Assembly: GCA_947486835.1 (NCBI GenBank)
Contig: CANKVC010000003.1
Location: 1-35,129 of the forward strand
Origin: Cytophagaceae bacterium
GTDB taxonomy: Bacteria > Bacteroidota > Bacteroidia > Cytophagales > Spirosomataceae
Direction: 5' to 3'
Length of the DNA: 35,129 nucleotides
How positions within the stretch are numbered: position 1 is the first letter of the stretch; each line of letters opens with the position of its first letter. The notes below the pieces were generated by a model. The model had not been told where the DNA came from. It saw only the letters and a program-made list of their open reading frames with translations, and did no database searches. Shown here piece by piece: positions 8,880 to 17,870 of the stretch. Made by a program: the position numbers and the translations under genes.

Positions 8880-10820
8880 GTTTTAATTTTATTACTAGCT
8901 TTTAAATCCACTACAGCCCAGCAGTCAGATATGGTTGCCGATGAGGAAAAGCAATCCAATTTTAATTATTTCCTACAAAATCCGCTTCAAATTAACCAAG
9001 TAACTGCGGATGAGCTTTCGGCTTTAGGAATTCTTACTTCTACCCAAATAGGAAACTTTATAGCACATAGGACTCAGATTCATCACTTTGAATCCATCTA
9101 CGAACTTCAAACAATTCATGGTTGGGACCTAGCCCTATTAAAAAAGATAAAACCATTTTTACGTTGTGATAAAATAAATAAAAAATGGTATGAATTTTTG
9201 GAGTCGAAACACCAAATAGTCATCCGAAACGAAAAAACCTTAGAAGAAAAAAAAGGATTTAGCCCTAAAGATTCCAGAAGTAAAACGAGGTATTTGGGTA
9301 ATTCCTGGGGCCAATTAGCTCGATATCGAGGCCAATTAAACAATAACTTACGCGTAGGTGCTTTAATCCAAAAGGATGCAGGAGAGGTAAATTACCTTGA
9401 TTTTAAAAGCATTTTTATCGAAATAAAGCCAAACCGTTGGGTCGATAAAATAATCATTGGAGATTTCATCAATCAATGGGGTCAAGGCCTAGTCCAATCA
9501 GGTGGTTTTTCATTAGGCAAAAGTTTTGAAAGCATCAAAGCCACACAAAAATTTCACTTGGGCGCTATTCCATATACATCTAGCGGAGAATCCTCTTTCT
9601 ATCGAGGATTAAATGTCCAATTTCATGTGAATTCATTTAATTTTCAAGCCTATAGTTCGATTAGAAATTTGGACGCTAGCCTGAGTTCGGATAGCACTAC
9701 AAATTCTAAAAAAATCAATTCATGGATTGAGGACGGATACCACAGAACATCCAGCGAATTATCTCATCATTCAAATGTTCAAGAAACCGCTTGGGGTGGA
9801 AGTATGCAATGGACTCACAAACCCACCCATTTGGCTATTCAATTTAATCTAGCCCATACACTATTTTCTTTAGAAAAATCAAAATCACTTTTGGCCTACA
9901 AGATGAATTCCTGGTCCGGAAACCAAGTTGAAAATTATTCCATTAGCTTTCAAGCCCCCTTTCATAATATTCATTTCACAGGCGAATTTGCCTGGATGCC
10001 TGAAAATCATTTTTCCCTAATTCAAGGCGGAGCCTTTGCCGTTTCTAAAAAAACAGATTTGTCCTACTTATGCAGATATTATGCAAAATCCTATTTCAGC
10101 CCTAAAGCCAAAGGAATTGGAGAAAGTGCAGAAACAAATAATGAAATGGGTTTATTTGTTGGGAATCAAATCACTTTTAACAAAAGAAATAAACTATCTA
10201 ACTACCTCGATATCTTTAAGTTCCCAGGATTAAAATATGAAGTATCCCAACCCAATTCTTGGGGATGGGAAATGCTGAGCCGATACCAATGGGAAAAAAG
10301 AGGAAAATATACGTTTTTTGGCCAACTAAAATGGACGTCTAAACAAAATGATATTTCCCGGATTAACAAGGAACTTTCTCGAAATCATTTAATACAAACG
10401 AGCTTAGATTTACATCAGTTTAAGACCAAGAAATTGGATTTCCATACGCGCATTATGACATGCTTATTGATAGGTGCAAACACAAACGAAACAGGTTTAC
10501 TCGTCTTACAAGATGTTAAATACCAAATACGGTCGCTGGGGATTCAAGCAAGGATAGGGTTTATTCGTTCATCCTCCTATGATTCAAGACTATATGCGTA
10601 TGAAGTGGGTGTACCGCTATCATTTTCACTCCCCGCCTATTATGGACATGGTTTCAGAAATTGCCTCGTACTGGATTATAAATGGACAAAAAATTCCATA
10701 TTTTCCCTAAAAATAGGAAGGACAAACTATATGGATCGGGATGAAATTGGCTCAGGACTAGAGCTAATCAGCGGCTCACACAAAACGGATGTGACTTTTC
10801 AGTGCCAACTAATCATTTAG
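8865..10820 (+). CDS. Helix-hairpin-helix domain protein with probable C-terminal outer-membrane beta-barrel
   Basis: Signal peptide (MKLLFVLILLLAFKSTTAQ); HhH-like INQVTADELSALGILTSTQIGNFIAHR...FESIYELQTIHGWDLALLKKIKPFL; remainder rich in alternating aromatic strands. Confidence 0.75.
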   Translation: MKLLFVLILLLAFKSTTAQQSDMVADEEKQSNFNYFLQNPLQINQVTADELSALGILTSTQIGNFIAHRTQIHHFESIYELQTIHGWDLALLKKIKPFLRCDKINKKWYEFLESKHQIVIRNEKTLEEKKGFSPKDSRSKTRYLGNSWGQLARYRGQLNNNLRVGALIQKDAGEVNYLDFKSIFIEIKPNRWVDKIIIGDFINQWGQGLVQSGGFSLGKSFESIKATQKFHLGAIPYTSSGESSFYRGLNVQFHVNSFNFQAYSSIRNLDASLSSDSTTNSKKINSWIEDGYHRTSSELSHHSNVQETAWGGSMQWTHKPTHLAIQFNLAHTLFSLEKSKSLLAYKMNSWSGNQVENYSISFQAPFHNIHFTGEFAWMPENHFSLIQGGAFAVSKKTDLSYLCRYYAKSYFSPKAKGIGESAETNNEMGLFVGNQITFNKRNKLSNYLDIFKFPGLKYEVSQPNSWGWEMLSRYQWEKRGKYTFFGQLKWTSKQNDISRINKELSRNHLIQTSLDLHQFKTKKLDFHTRIMTCLLIGANTNETGLLVLQDVKYQIRSLGIQARIGFIRSSSYDSRLYAYEVGVPLSFSLPAYYGHGFRNCLVLDYKWTKNSIFSLKIGRTNYMDRDEIGSGLELISGSHKTDVTFQCQLII

Positions 10821-10821
10821 G

Positions 10822-11862
10822 TCAATAAATATTCACTTCGGTTTCAAGGGAAATGCCAAATTTTTCAAAGACCGAAGCTTTGATTTTTTCAGCTATTACC
10901 AAGATTTGGATTCCAGTGGCATGCCCATAATTAACCAAAACCAAGGCTTGATTTACATGCACCCCCGCATCTCCGTCTCGAAAACCTTTCCAACCCGCTT
11001 GCTCAATGAACCAGCCAGCAGGAAATTTTATGTCCGTACTCGCCTCAACAGGATAATTAGGTATCCCAGGAAAAGAACTTATTAAACGATCAGCTTCTTC
11101 AGAGGTTACTGTTGGATTCTTAAAAAAACTTCCAGAATTTCCAATCTCTTTAGGGTCTGGCAATTTACTTTTTCTAATTTCAATCACCACGTTAGATATA
11201 TCGCTAATCGTAGGATTACTTATTCCTTTTGCATTTAAAACAGTTTGAATGGCCCCGTATGAAGTTTTAATATTCGGCTTTTTACTTAATTTAAAACAGA
11301 CGGTTGAGATCAAGTATTTACCCTTTCCTTCATGCTTAAAATAACTTTCCCGATAGCCAAATTGGCATTGATTTTTTTCAAATCGTTCCACAACTAAAGT
11401 TCCCAAATTCAAAGCCTCTAGATGATCAAATGTATCTTTAATTTCAACCCCATAAGCACCTATGTTTTGCATAGGGGCAGCGCCAACAGTCCCTGGAATA
11501 AGTGCTAGGTTCTCGATGCCGGACCATTGATGTTGCACTGCATAGCTAACCAAGTCATCCCAAGATTCCCCCGCACCACTTCGTAAAATGACGTGATCTT
11601 CATCTTCCTGTATAACTTCAAAACCTTTGATTTCATTTTTGACAACCAGCGCATCAATATCTTGTGTACATAAAATATTACTTCCTCCTCCTAAAAATAG
11701 ATGGGGAACATGTGCGTATTGGCCTGCTTTTAGTAAAGCCACATAAGATTCCAAACTCGAAATGATCGTAAAATATTGAGCCTTGACTTCAATCCCAAAG
11801 GTATTGTATTCTTTTAAAGAATAGTTTTCAAACACCTGTGGAACTGAATTGGATTTAGGCAT
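10822..11862 (-). CDS. murB: UDP-N-acetylenolpyruvoylglucosamine reductase
   Basis: LFLGGGSNIL, GIENLALIPGTVGAAPMQNIGAYG, GNSGSFFKNP, PAGWFIEQAGWKG. Confidence 0.96.
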   Translation of the reverse strand: MPKSNSVPQVFENYSLKEYNTFGIEVKAQYFTIISSLESYVALLKAGQYAHVPHLFLGGGSNILCTQDIDALVVKNEIKGFEVIQEDEDHVILRSGAGESWDDLVSYAVQHQWSGIENLALIPGTVGAAPMQNIGAYGVEIKDTFDHLEALNLGTLVVERFEKNQCQFGYRESYFKHEGKGKYLISTVCFKLSKKPNIKTSYGAIQTVLNAKGISNPTISDISNVVIEIRKSKLPDPKEIGNSGSFFKNPTVTSEEADRLISSFPGIPNYPVEASTDIKFPAGWFIEQAGWKGFRDGDAGVHVNQALVLVNYGHATGIQILVIAEKIKASVFEKFGISLETEVNIY

Positions 11863-11863
11863 T

Positions 11864-12592
11864 TTAAATTAATTTGGTCGATAAAAATTCTTGCAATTCA
11901 GGAACAGTATTCGACATCATATTGGTAGAATTTCCCTCCCACATCTTTTTTCCATCCTTCAAAAACATAATGTATTGCCCCATTCGCATCACAGAATTCA
12001 TATCATGAGAAATCACGATGGTCGTAATTCCATATTCAACCGTTATTTCCTGTATTAAAAGGTCAATTTTAACAGCCGTCAAAGGGTCTAATCCAGAGTT
12101 AGGTTCATCGCAAAAAAGATATTTAGGATTCATCACAATAGCTCTTGCGATACCCACCCGCTTTTTCATTCCTCCTGAAATTTCAGAGGGCATTTGGTTC
12201 GCAGCAGCCTCTAATCCTACCCTTTTTAAACATAACATGGCCTGCTCTGTTTTTTCTTCTAAACCTTGCGAAGTCAGTGTATCTAAAGGAAATCGAACGT
12301 TTTCCAACACCGTTTTTGAATCGAAAAGAGCTCCACCTTGAAAAAGAACTCCCATCTCCCTCCGAATGGCCTTAACAGTTTCCGGATCTGCATTCACAAA
12401 GTCTCTTCCATCATAAAGTACTTTGCCTTTCTCGGGTGACAAAATCCCAATCATACATTTCAATAAAACACTTTTTCCAGTACCGCTACCTCCGATCACC
12501 ATGTTCGTCATTCCTTGTTTGAATACACCACTTACGCCATCAAGAATGACCCTTCCCTCAAATTCCTTGTGTATACCTTTAATTTCAATCAT
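11864..12592 (-). CDS. ABC transporter ATP-binding protein, MlaF-like
   Basis: MIEIKGIHKEFEGRVILDGVSG, GGSGTGKSVLLKCMIG, ISGGMKKRVGIARAI, FCDEPNSGLDPLTAVKID. Start chosen at 12592 (MIEIKG); the ORF track extends to 12628. Confidence 0.9.
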   Translation of the reverse strand: MIEIKGIHKEFEGRVILDGVSGVFKQGMTNMVIGGSGTGKSVLLKCMIGILSPEKGKVLYDGRDFVNADPETVKAIRREMGVLFQGGALFDSKTVLENVRFPLDTLTSQGLEEKTEQAMLCLKRVGLEAAANQMPSEISGGMKKRVGIARAIVMNPKYLFCDEPNSGLDPLTAVKIDLLIQEITVEYGITTIVISHDMNSVMRMGQYIMFLKDGKKMWEGNSTNMMSNTVPELQEFLSTKLI

Positions 12593-12684
12593 GCTCAAAA
12601 TTAGGTATATTTTATCAAAAATAAACACAAATCACCTTGACTAATTAGATGGAGTGATTCAAAAAAATGTGTAAATTGGTTTAT

Positions 12685-12692
12685 TATATTTG
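12685..12692 (+). promoter_or_regulatory. -7 promoter element TATATTTG
   Basis: Matches Bacteroidota TAnnTTTG; overlaps the TTG used as ORF start at 12690. No convincing -33 element. Confidence 0.45.
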
Positions 12693-12716
12693 CTCAACTC
12701 ATTAAACCCAATCACT

Positions 12717-13622
12717 ATGTTTTTAATTATTGTCGGAATCGTCCTTTATTTAGCAGGACAAGGTATTGGTAGCCCCAATCTCGTATTTTCAAAATATAGC
12801 CCAACATTCAAAATTGTCGGTATTGTATTTGCCCTCATTGGCATATTAACCTCTGCTGTTAAGCAAATAGATGCTGGAGAAGTAGGGGTACAAAGTGTTT
12901 TCGGTAAGGTGGTTCCAGAAACCTTATCAAGTGGATTGAATTTTGTGAACCCCATTGCCAACGTGTATATTTTCGACGCAAAAACTCAAAATTATACGAT
13001 GTCCGCAGTCCATGATGAAGGAGATAAATCTGGTGATGATGCCATTCGCGTACTTACAGCAGACGGTTTAGAAGTAGTGGTAGACTTAACGGTATTGTTT
13101 AGAATTTTACCTTCTGAAGCACCCAAAATTTTAAAGGAAATAGGTGAAGATTATAAAAATAAAGTGGTTCGCCCCATTACCAGAACCATGATCCGTGATA
13201 ATGCCGTTTATTATGACGCTGTGGCATTGTATTCTTTAAAAAGGAATGAATTCCAAACCAGGATTTACAATGATATTGAGAAAAATTTCAAGAAACGTGG
13301 TTTAGTCTTAGAACAACTATTGATCCGAAATATCAATCTACCCAATTCAGTAAAACAAACGATTGAATCTAAAATTAACGCGGAACAAGATGCTCAAAAA
13401 ATGCAATTTGTCCTTCAAAAGGAAAAGCAAGAAGCGGAAAGAAAACGAGTGGAAGCACAAGGAATTGCCGATTATCAAAAAATATTATCTACCGGTTTGA
13501 GCGATAAACAATTGCAATACGAATCGATTATAGCTCAAAAAGAACTAGCTAAATCTCCTAATGCGAAAGTAATTATCATGGGAAGTGGTAAAGGAACGCC
13601 TATTATTTTAGGAAACAATTAA
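12717..13622 (+). CDS. SPFH/prohibitin-family (Band 7) membrane protein
   Basis: N-terminal TM segments, then VKQIDAGEVGVQSVFGKVVPETLSSGLNFVNPI, EVVVDLTVLFRI, INAEQDAQKMQFVLQKEKQEAERKRVEAQGIADYQ. ATG start at 12717. Confidence 0.88.
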   Translation: MFLIIVGIVLYLAGQGIGSPNLVFSKYSPTFKIVGIVFALIGILTSAVKQIDAGEVGVQSVFGKVVPETLSSGLNFVNPIANVYIFDAKTQNYTMSAVHDEGDKSGDDAIRVLTADGLEVVVDLTVLFRILPSEAPKILKEIGEDYKNKVVRPITRTMIRDNAVYYDAVALYSLKRNEFQTRIYNDIEKNFKKRGLVLEQLLIRNINLPNSVKQTIESKINAEQDAQKMQFVLQKEKQEAERKRVEAQGIADYQKILSTGLSDKQLQYESIIAQKELAKSPNAKVIIMGSGKGTPIILGNN

Positions 13623-13667
13623 CATGAATGAGTGAAACCATTCAAAATTTTATTGATAGATCTAATA

Positions 13668-13702
13668 AAAAGGCCGAAGAAAATATCCTTCGGCCTTTTT
13701 TA
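13668..13702. terminator. Bidirectional rho-independent terminator
   Basis: AAGGCCGAAG-AAAATATC-CTTCGGCCTT flanked by A-run and T-run between convergent genes. Confidence 0.9.
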
Positions 13703-13714
13703 TTTTTGTAATTC

Positions 13715-14935
13715 TTATTTGCTTAAAATCGAATGCCCCATCTTATCCCGCTTCGTCTCCAAGTACTTTTCATTGTGCTTGTTGGGCGCAATCTCAATCG
13801 GAATCGAGTCCACTATTTCAAGGCCATAGCCTAATAGACCTGCACGCTTCTTAGGATTATTCGAAATCAACCTAATTTTATGTGCACCCAAATCACGTAA
13901 GATTTGAGCCCCTACTCCATAATCGCGCTCGTCCATGGAAAAACCTAACTCCAGATTCGCCTCAACTGTATCGCGACCTAACTCTTGTAATTTATAAGCC
14001 TTTAATTTGTTTAACAATCCGATACCACGACCCTCTTGGAACATATATAAAATAACTCCTTTCCCTTCTTTTTCGACCATTCCCATGGCGGCGTGCAACT
14101 GATCACCACAATCACAACGGCAACTACCAAAAATATCTCCGGTCACACAAGAACTATGGACACGCACCATCACCGGCTCATTTACCTCCCATTCCCCTTT
14201 AACTAAAGCCAAATGAGTATCTCCCGTATTTTTTTGTTTGAAGGCTATCAATTCAAATTGCCCCCATTCAGTTGGCATATCCACACCAATCTCGCGAGTA
14301 ATCAACGATTCCGTATTTAGCCTATATTCAATTAAATCTTTGATGGTGACTAATTTGAGATCGAATTTATCAGCTATCTTTCTCAGATCTGGCAAACGAG
14401 CCATACTTCCATTATCATTTAATACTTCAATCAAAACTCCTGAAGGTTGAAATCCAGCTAACTTAGCAAAATCCATCGAAGCCTCCGTATGACCAGTCCG
14501 CCTTAAAACTCCTTCAGATTTACTCTTCAAAGGGAATATATGACCAGGTCGGCCCAAATCAGTTGGCTTAGTATTGAAATCCACTAATGCTTTTATGGTT
14601 TTTGAACGATCGCCCGCAGAAATTCCAGTCGTACAACCATTACCTAATAAGTCAACCGACACGGTAAATGGTGTTTCATGCGATGTCGTATTTTGATCAA
14701 CCATCATCTCCAATCCCAACGCTAAACAACGCTCCTCTGTTAAAGAAACGCACATAAGACCCCTAGCCTCTTTTATCATAAAATTGACCAACTCAGGAGT
14801 AATTGCCTCTGAAGCACATATCATATCACCCTCATTCTCACGATCTTCATCATCGGCAACAATAATAATTTTACCCAATTTAATATCCTGAATGGCGTCT
14901 TCAATACGGTCCAATCGAATAGGTAATTCCTTCAT
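13715..14935 (-). CDS. ribBA: Bifunctional 3,4-dihydroxy-2-butanone-4-phosphate synthase / GTP cyclohydrolase II
   Basis: [89 protein letters not shown]. Confidence 0.96.
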   Translation of the reverse strand: MKELPIRLDRIEDAIQDIKLGKIIIVADDEDRENEGDMICASEAITPELVNFMIKEARGLMCVSLTEERCLALGLEMMVDQNTTSHETPFTVSVDLLGNGCTTGISAGDRSKTIKALVDFNTKPTDLGRPGHIFPLKSKSEGVLRRTGHTEASMDFAKLAGFQPSGVLIEVLNDNGSMARLPDLRKIADKFDLKLVTIKDLIEYRLNTESLITREIGVDMPTEWGQFELIAFKQKNTGDTHLALVKGEWEVNEPVMVRVHSSCVTGDIFGSCRCDCGDQLHAAMGMVEKEGKGVILYMFQEGRGIGLLNKLKAYKLQELGRDTVEANLELGFSMDERDYGVGAQILRDLGAHKIRLISNNPKKRAGLLGYGLEIVDSIPIEIAPNKHNEKYLETKRDKMGHSILSK

Positions 14936-15014
14936 ATATCAATCAATAATTTAACGAAAACACAAAGGTACGCAGATTTAGTTCCTATTTTACCTAAATT
15001 GCAACATAAATAAC

Positions 15015-15731
15015 ATGAAATTTATGTCGATTGAAGTCCTACATCTAAGTAAATCTTTTGGCCAATCTGTGGCCATCAGTGACCTAAGTTTTGACTTAAA
15101 AATCAGCCAAATAACGGGATTTTTAGGTCCCAATGGGGCTGGAAAATCAACCACCTTAAAGATACTGATGGGGCTAGAAATTCCAAGTAGCGGGGAAGCC
15201 AGAATTTTGGGAATGGATGTGCAAAAACAAGAGATAAAAATCAAAAAGCAAATCGGGTATTTGGCAGAAAATAACCCATTATATCCCGAAATGTATATCA
15301 AAGAGTTTTTAACCTTTATTGGCAAAATTCATGGCATAAGTTCGACTGAATTAAATAAAAGAATTACAGAGGTCATCGAGTTAGTTGGTCTAGAAAGAGA
15401 ACAAAAAAAGAAAATAAAAGAAATCTCGAAGGGGTACCAACAACGAGTTGGCATCGCTCAGGCCATCCTGCATGATCCCAAAATATTAATTCTAGATGAG
15501 CCTACCAGTGGCTTAGACCCCAATCAAATGGATGAGATTAGGTCTTTAATTGTCGCATTAAAAAAAGATAAGACGATTTTATTTTCAAGTCATTTGCTAG
15601 GGGAAGTCAATGCCATCTGTGACCATGTTCTATTAATCGACAAAGGGCAATTGAAAGCTAATTGCAGCATAGAAGAAGCAAAAAAATACCCCGGAGGGCT
15701 TGAAGCTTTCTTTAAGGATAAAACTAATTAA
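15015..15731 (+). CDS. ABC transporter ATP-binding protein (GldA-like)
   Basis: FLGPNGAGKSTTLKILMG, ISKGYQQRVGIAQAILHDPKILILDEPTSGLDPNQM; start could be 15015 or 15024 (MSIEVL). Confidence 0.88.
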   Translation: MKFMSIEVLHLSKSFGQSVAISDLSFDLKISQITGFLGPNGAGKSTTLKILMGLEIPSSGEARILGMDVQKQEIKIKKQIGYLAENNPLYPEMYIKEFLTFIGKIHGISSTELNKRITEVIELVGLEREQKKKIKEISKGYQQRVGIAQAILHDPKILILDEPTSGLDPNQMDEIRSLIVALKKDKTILFSSHLLGEVNAICDHVLLIDKGQLKANCSIEEAKKYPGGLEAFFKDKTN

Positions 15732-16512
15732 TTAGTTCAAAATCATCAGCATCTAAATACGTAGGGAATTTTTCTCTAAATTCAATCAAGTCAGATTTTG
15801 AAATGGAATGAGTTTGTATCGCATCTTCGTTAGACAAATTCAACAAATCATTCCCTAAATACGAAATAAGAGCCGAATCACCCTGGTATTGAATTTCGTT
15901 TCCATCTTGGCCTATTCGATTCACTCCGACCACATAAGCTAAGTTTTCAATAGCACGTGCCCGTAACAATGTATTCCAGGCATGTGAACGAACGGCGGGC
16001 CAATTGGCCACATAAATCGCTAAGTCATAAGCCAAGTCGACGTTACGGGACCACACGGGAAAGCGTAAATCGTAACAAACAAAAGCCGCGATATTCCAAT
16101 TTTTATAAGAAATAATCTCCCTTTTATTTCCAGCTGTATAAAACTGATCTTCTCCTCCCATCCTAAATAGATGTTTTTTATCATAGCTGAATTTTTCACC
16201 ATTGGGTGTAAAAGCCACAAATCGGTTGAAAAATTGATTGTTTTCTTTGCATTTAATGCTCCCAACGACTAAAGCATTTAGTCGATTAGCCATCAATTTA
16301 ATCCATTGGATGACCGGGCCACGACCTATTTCAGCTCCTTTATCATTCATGCTAAATCCCGTGCTGAACATTTCAGGTAGGACCACCACATCGGTTTGAT
16401 TGGCTAAATACTGAAGTTTTTCCTCTAATAAGGCGCAATTTGCTAGAGGATCTTCCCAGGCAATTTCGAATTGAACTAAACTTACCCTCAAAGGATTATT
16501 GGGGCCGGACAT
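15724..16512 (-). CDS. Carbon-nitrogen hydrolase (nitrilase superfamily, omega-amidase/YafV-like)
   Basis: VVVLPEMFSTGFSMN (Glu), YDKKHLF (Lys), AAFVCYDLRFPVWSRN (Cys). Confidence 0.9.
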   Translation of the reverse strand: MSGPNNPLRVSLVQFEIAWEDPLANCALLEEKLQYLANQTDVVVLPEMFSTGFSMNDKGAEIGRGPVIQWIKLMANRLNALVVGSIKCKENNQFFNRFVAFTPNGEKFSYDKKHLFRMGGEDQFYTAGNKREIISYKNWNIAAFVCYDLRFPVWSRNVDLAYDLAIYVANWPAVRSHAWNTLLRARAIENLAYVVGVNRIGQDGNEIQYQGDSALISYLGNDLLNLSNEDAIQTHSISKSDLIEFREKFPTYLDADDFELIN

Positions 16513-16523
16513 GTACTGATGGA

Positions 16524-17870
16524 TTATTTTGCTTTGGCAATATAGGAATAATATATTTTCAACTTAGCTTTCAGTGCATTAAGAGGAATAAATCGCACAC
16601 TCTCGCTCGATATTTTAGCATTTCCTGAAGCATCCGCTGAAATGGCAGGAGTCAATAAAAAACCTAAATTAGCTTTGTTGCCAGTCAATAATGCTTGCAT
16701 AATCGTCGTAACATTAAAAGAATATGTATTGGTAAACGAATTATAAGTAGCCGTTTGAACTCCTGCAGCACCTTCGGCTACAAAGTATTTAAGTCCGTAG
16801 GTATTTCTCAAAGGTCTACTAGAACCATCCGATTCAATTAAGGATAATTGGCCTATCGTCTGACCCAAATCTAAATTATCCGCACCTTGGAAAACTAATT
16901 CTGCCTTATTAACCGCTATGTCATTGTTTCCTTTCAACTTAGTCAAATATGGCAAATCGATTTTAGTTACAATGCCAGTTCCCGATTGAACGTAAGTAGT
17001 GTTATTCGTTTTGAGTGAAGATATTTTATCCCCAGACTTGACTAAATTAGCTAATAACCCTACTTTTTTAGACTTAATCTGGTTGAAACGCGCATTGAAC
17101 TCAGGCGTATACGTATTCGATAAACTGAAATAATAGTTTAGAAAATACTTTAAAGTATCTCCTGGGTTATGCCAATGCAAAGTCATTTTGGAATAAGCAG
17201 GAGAGAAGTTTAATAAAGCGGCTTTCTTTGTTTCTGCTGTCTGAATATAAAAACCTTTAAAAAAATCTCTAAATGAAGACCCGCCACCAGAAATAGCTTT
17301 ATCCTTATACTTGGATATCAATTCCTTGCCTAAAGCCAATCCCATATGAAATTTCAATGTATCATATTGAACTGAATCACCATTGACCGATTTAGCATAA
17401 AGTGGCTTAGGAGTAAAGGTATGAGTCTTTAACAACTCCGGAAAATAAGCAACGGTAGAATTAGTAAAATAATTTATACTTCTACTTAAACTATCCTTCA
17501 AACGATAAACATTTATACTCTGTGGTTGAGTTAAATCACCCTGAAAATTAGTATAAACCAAAGACATTTTCAATGAATCCAAAATAGAATTCTCTTTGGA
17601 ATTCAACGTGTCTGCATTAGCTATCTGTGCGAAAACATCAGATGTCACATAACCCAGTTCAGGATGAAAATAAGAACCCAATAACAAGGAATTATTAGCC
17701 CCAGTGTAAATGGAATCAATCAAAACCGTGGATGAATTAACGGTTAATGTATCCGTGTAATTTAATCCCACTTCCACACTAAAAAGGTCAGAACCTATTT
17801 CTTTGGGATCATCACATGAGGACAAGAAAAGGGAAATAATTACCAACCATTTAAGCGCCGGCCATCTCAA
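16524..17870 (-). CDS. DUF4270-type lipoprotein
   Basis: Lipoprotein signal MRWPALKWLVIISLFLSSC then DDPKEIGSDLFSVEVGLNYTDTLTVNSSTVLIDS...LLLGSYFHPELGYVTSDVFAQI. Start uncertain: TTG 17870, ATG 17900, or the ORF-track ATG 17972. Confidence 0.78.
   Translation of the reverse strand: MRWPALKWLVIISLFLSSCDDPKEIGSDLFSVEVGLNYTDTLTVNSSTVLIDSIYTGANNSLLLGSYFHPELGYVTSDVFAQIANADTLNSKENSILDSLKMSLVYTNFQGDLTQPQSINVYRLKDSLSRSINYFTNSTVAYFPELLKTHTFTPKPLYAKSVNGDSVQYDTLKFHMGLALGKELISKYKDKAISGGGSSFRDFFKGFYIQTAETKKAALLNFSPAYSKMTLHWHNPGDTLKYFLNYYFSLSNTYTPEFNARFNQIKSKKVGLLANLVKSGDKISSLKTNNTTYVQSGTGIVTKIDLPYLTKLKGNNDIAVNKAELVFQGADNLDLGQTIGQLSLIESDGSSRPLRNTYGLKYFVAEGAAGVQTATYNSFTNTYSFNVTTIMQALLTGNKANLGFLLTPAISADASGNAKISSESVRFIPLNALKAKLKIYYSYIAKAK

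Noticed and set aside
12018-12644. Plus-strand ORFs opposite the MlaF-like ATPase
   Set aside because: Overlap a clear ABC ATPase on the other strand; translations show no recognisable domain.
15015-15731. GldA-like ATPase as evidence for a gliding locus
   Set aside because: No GldF/GldG permease partners or other gld genes in the window; the assignment rests only on ATPase similarity.
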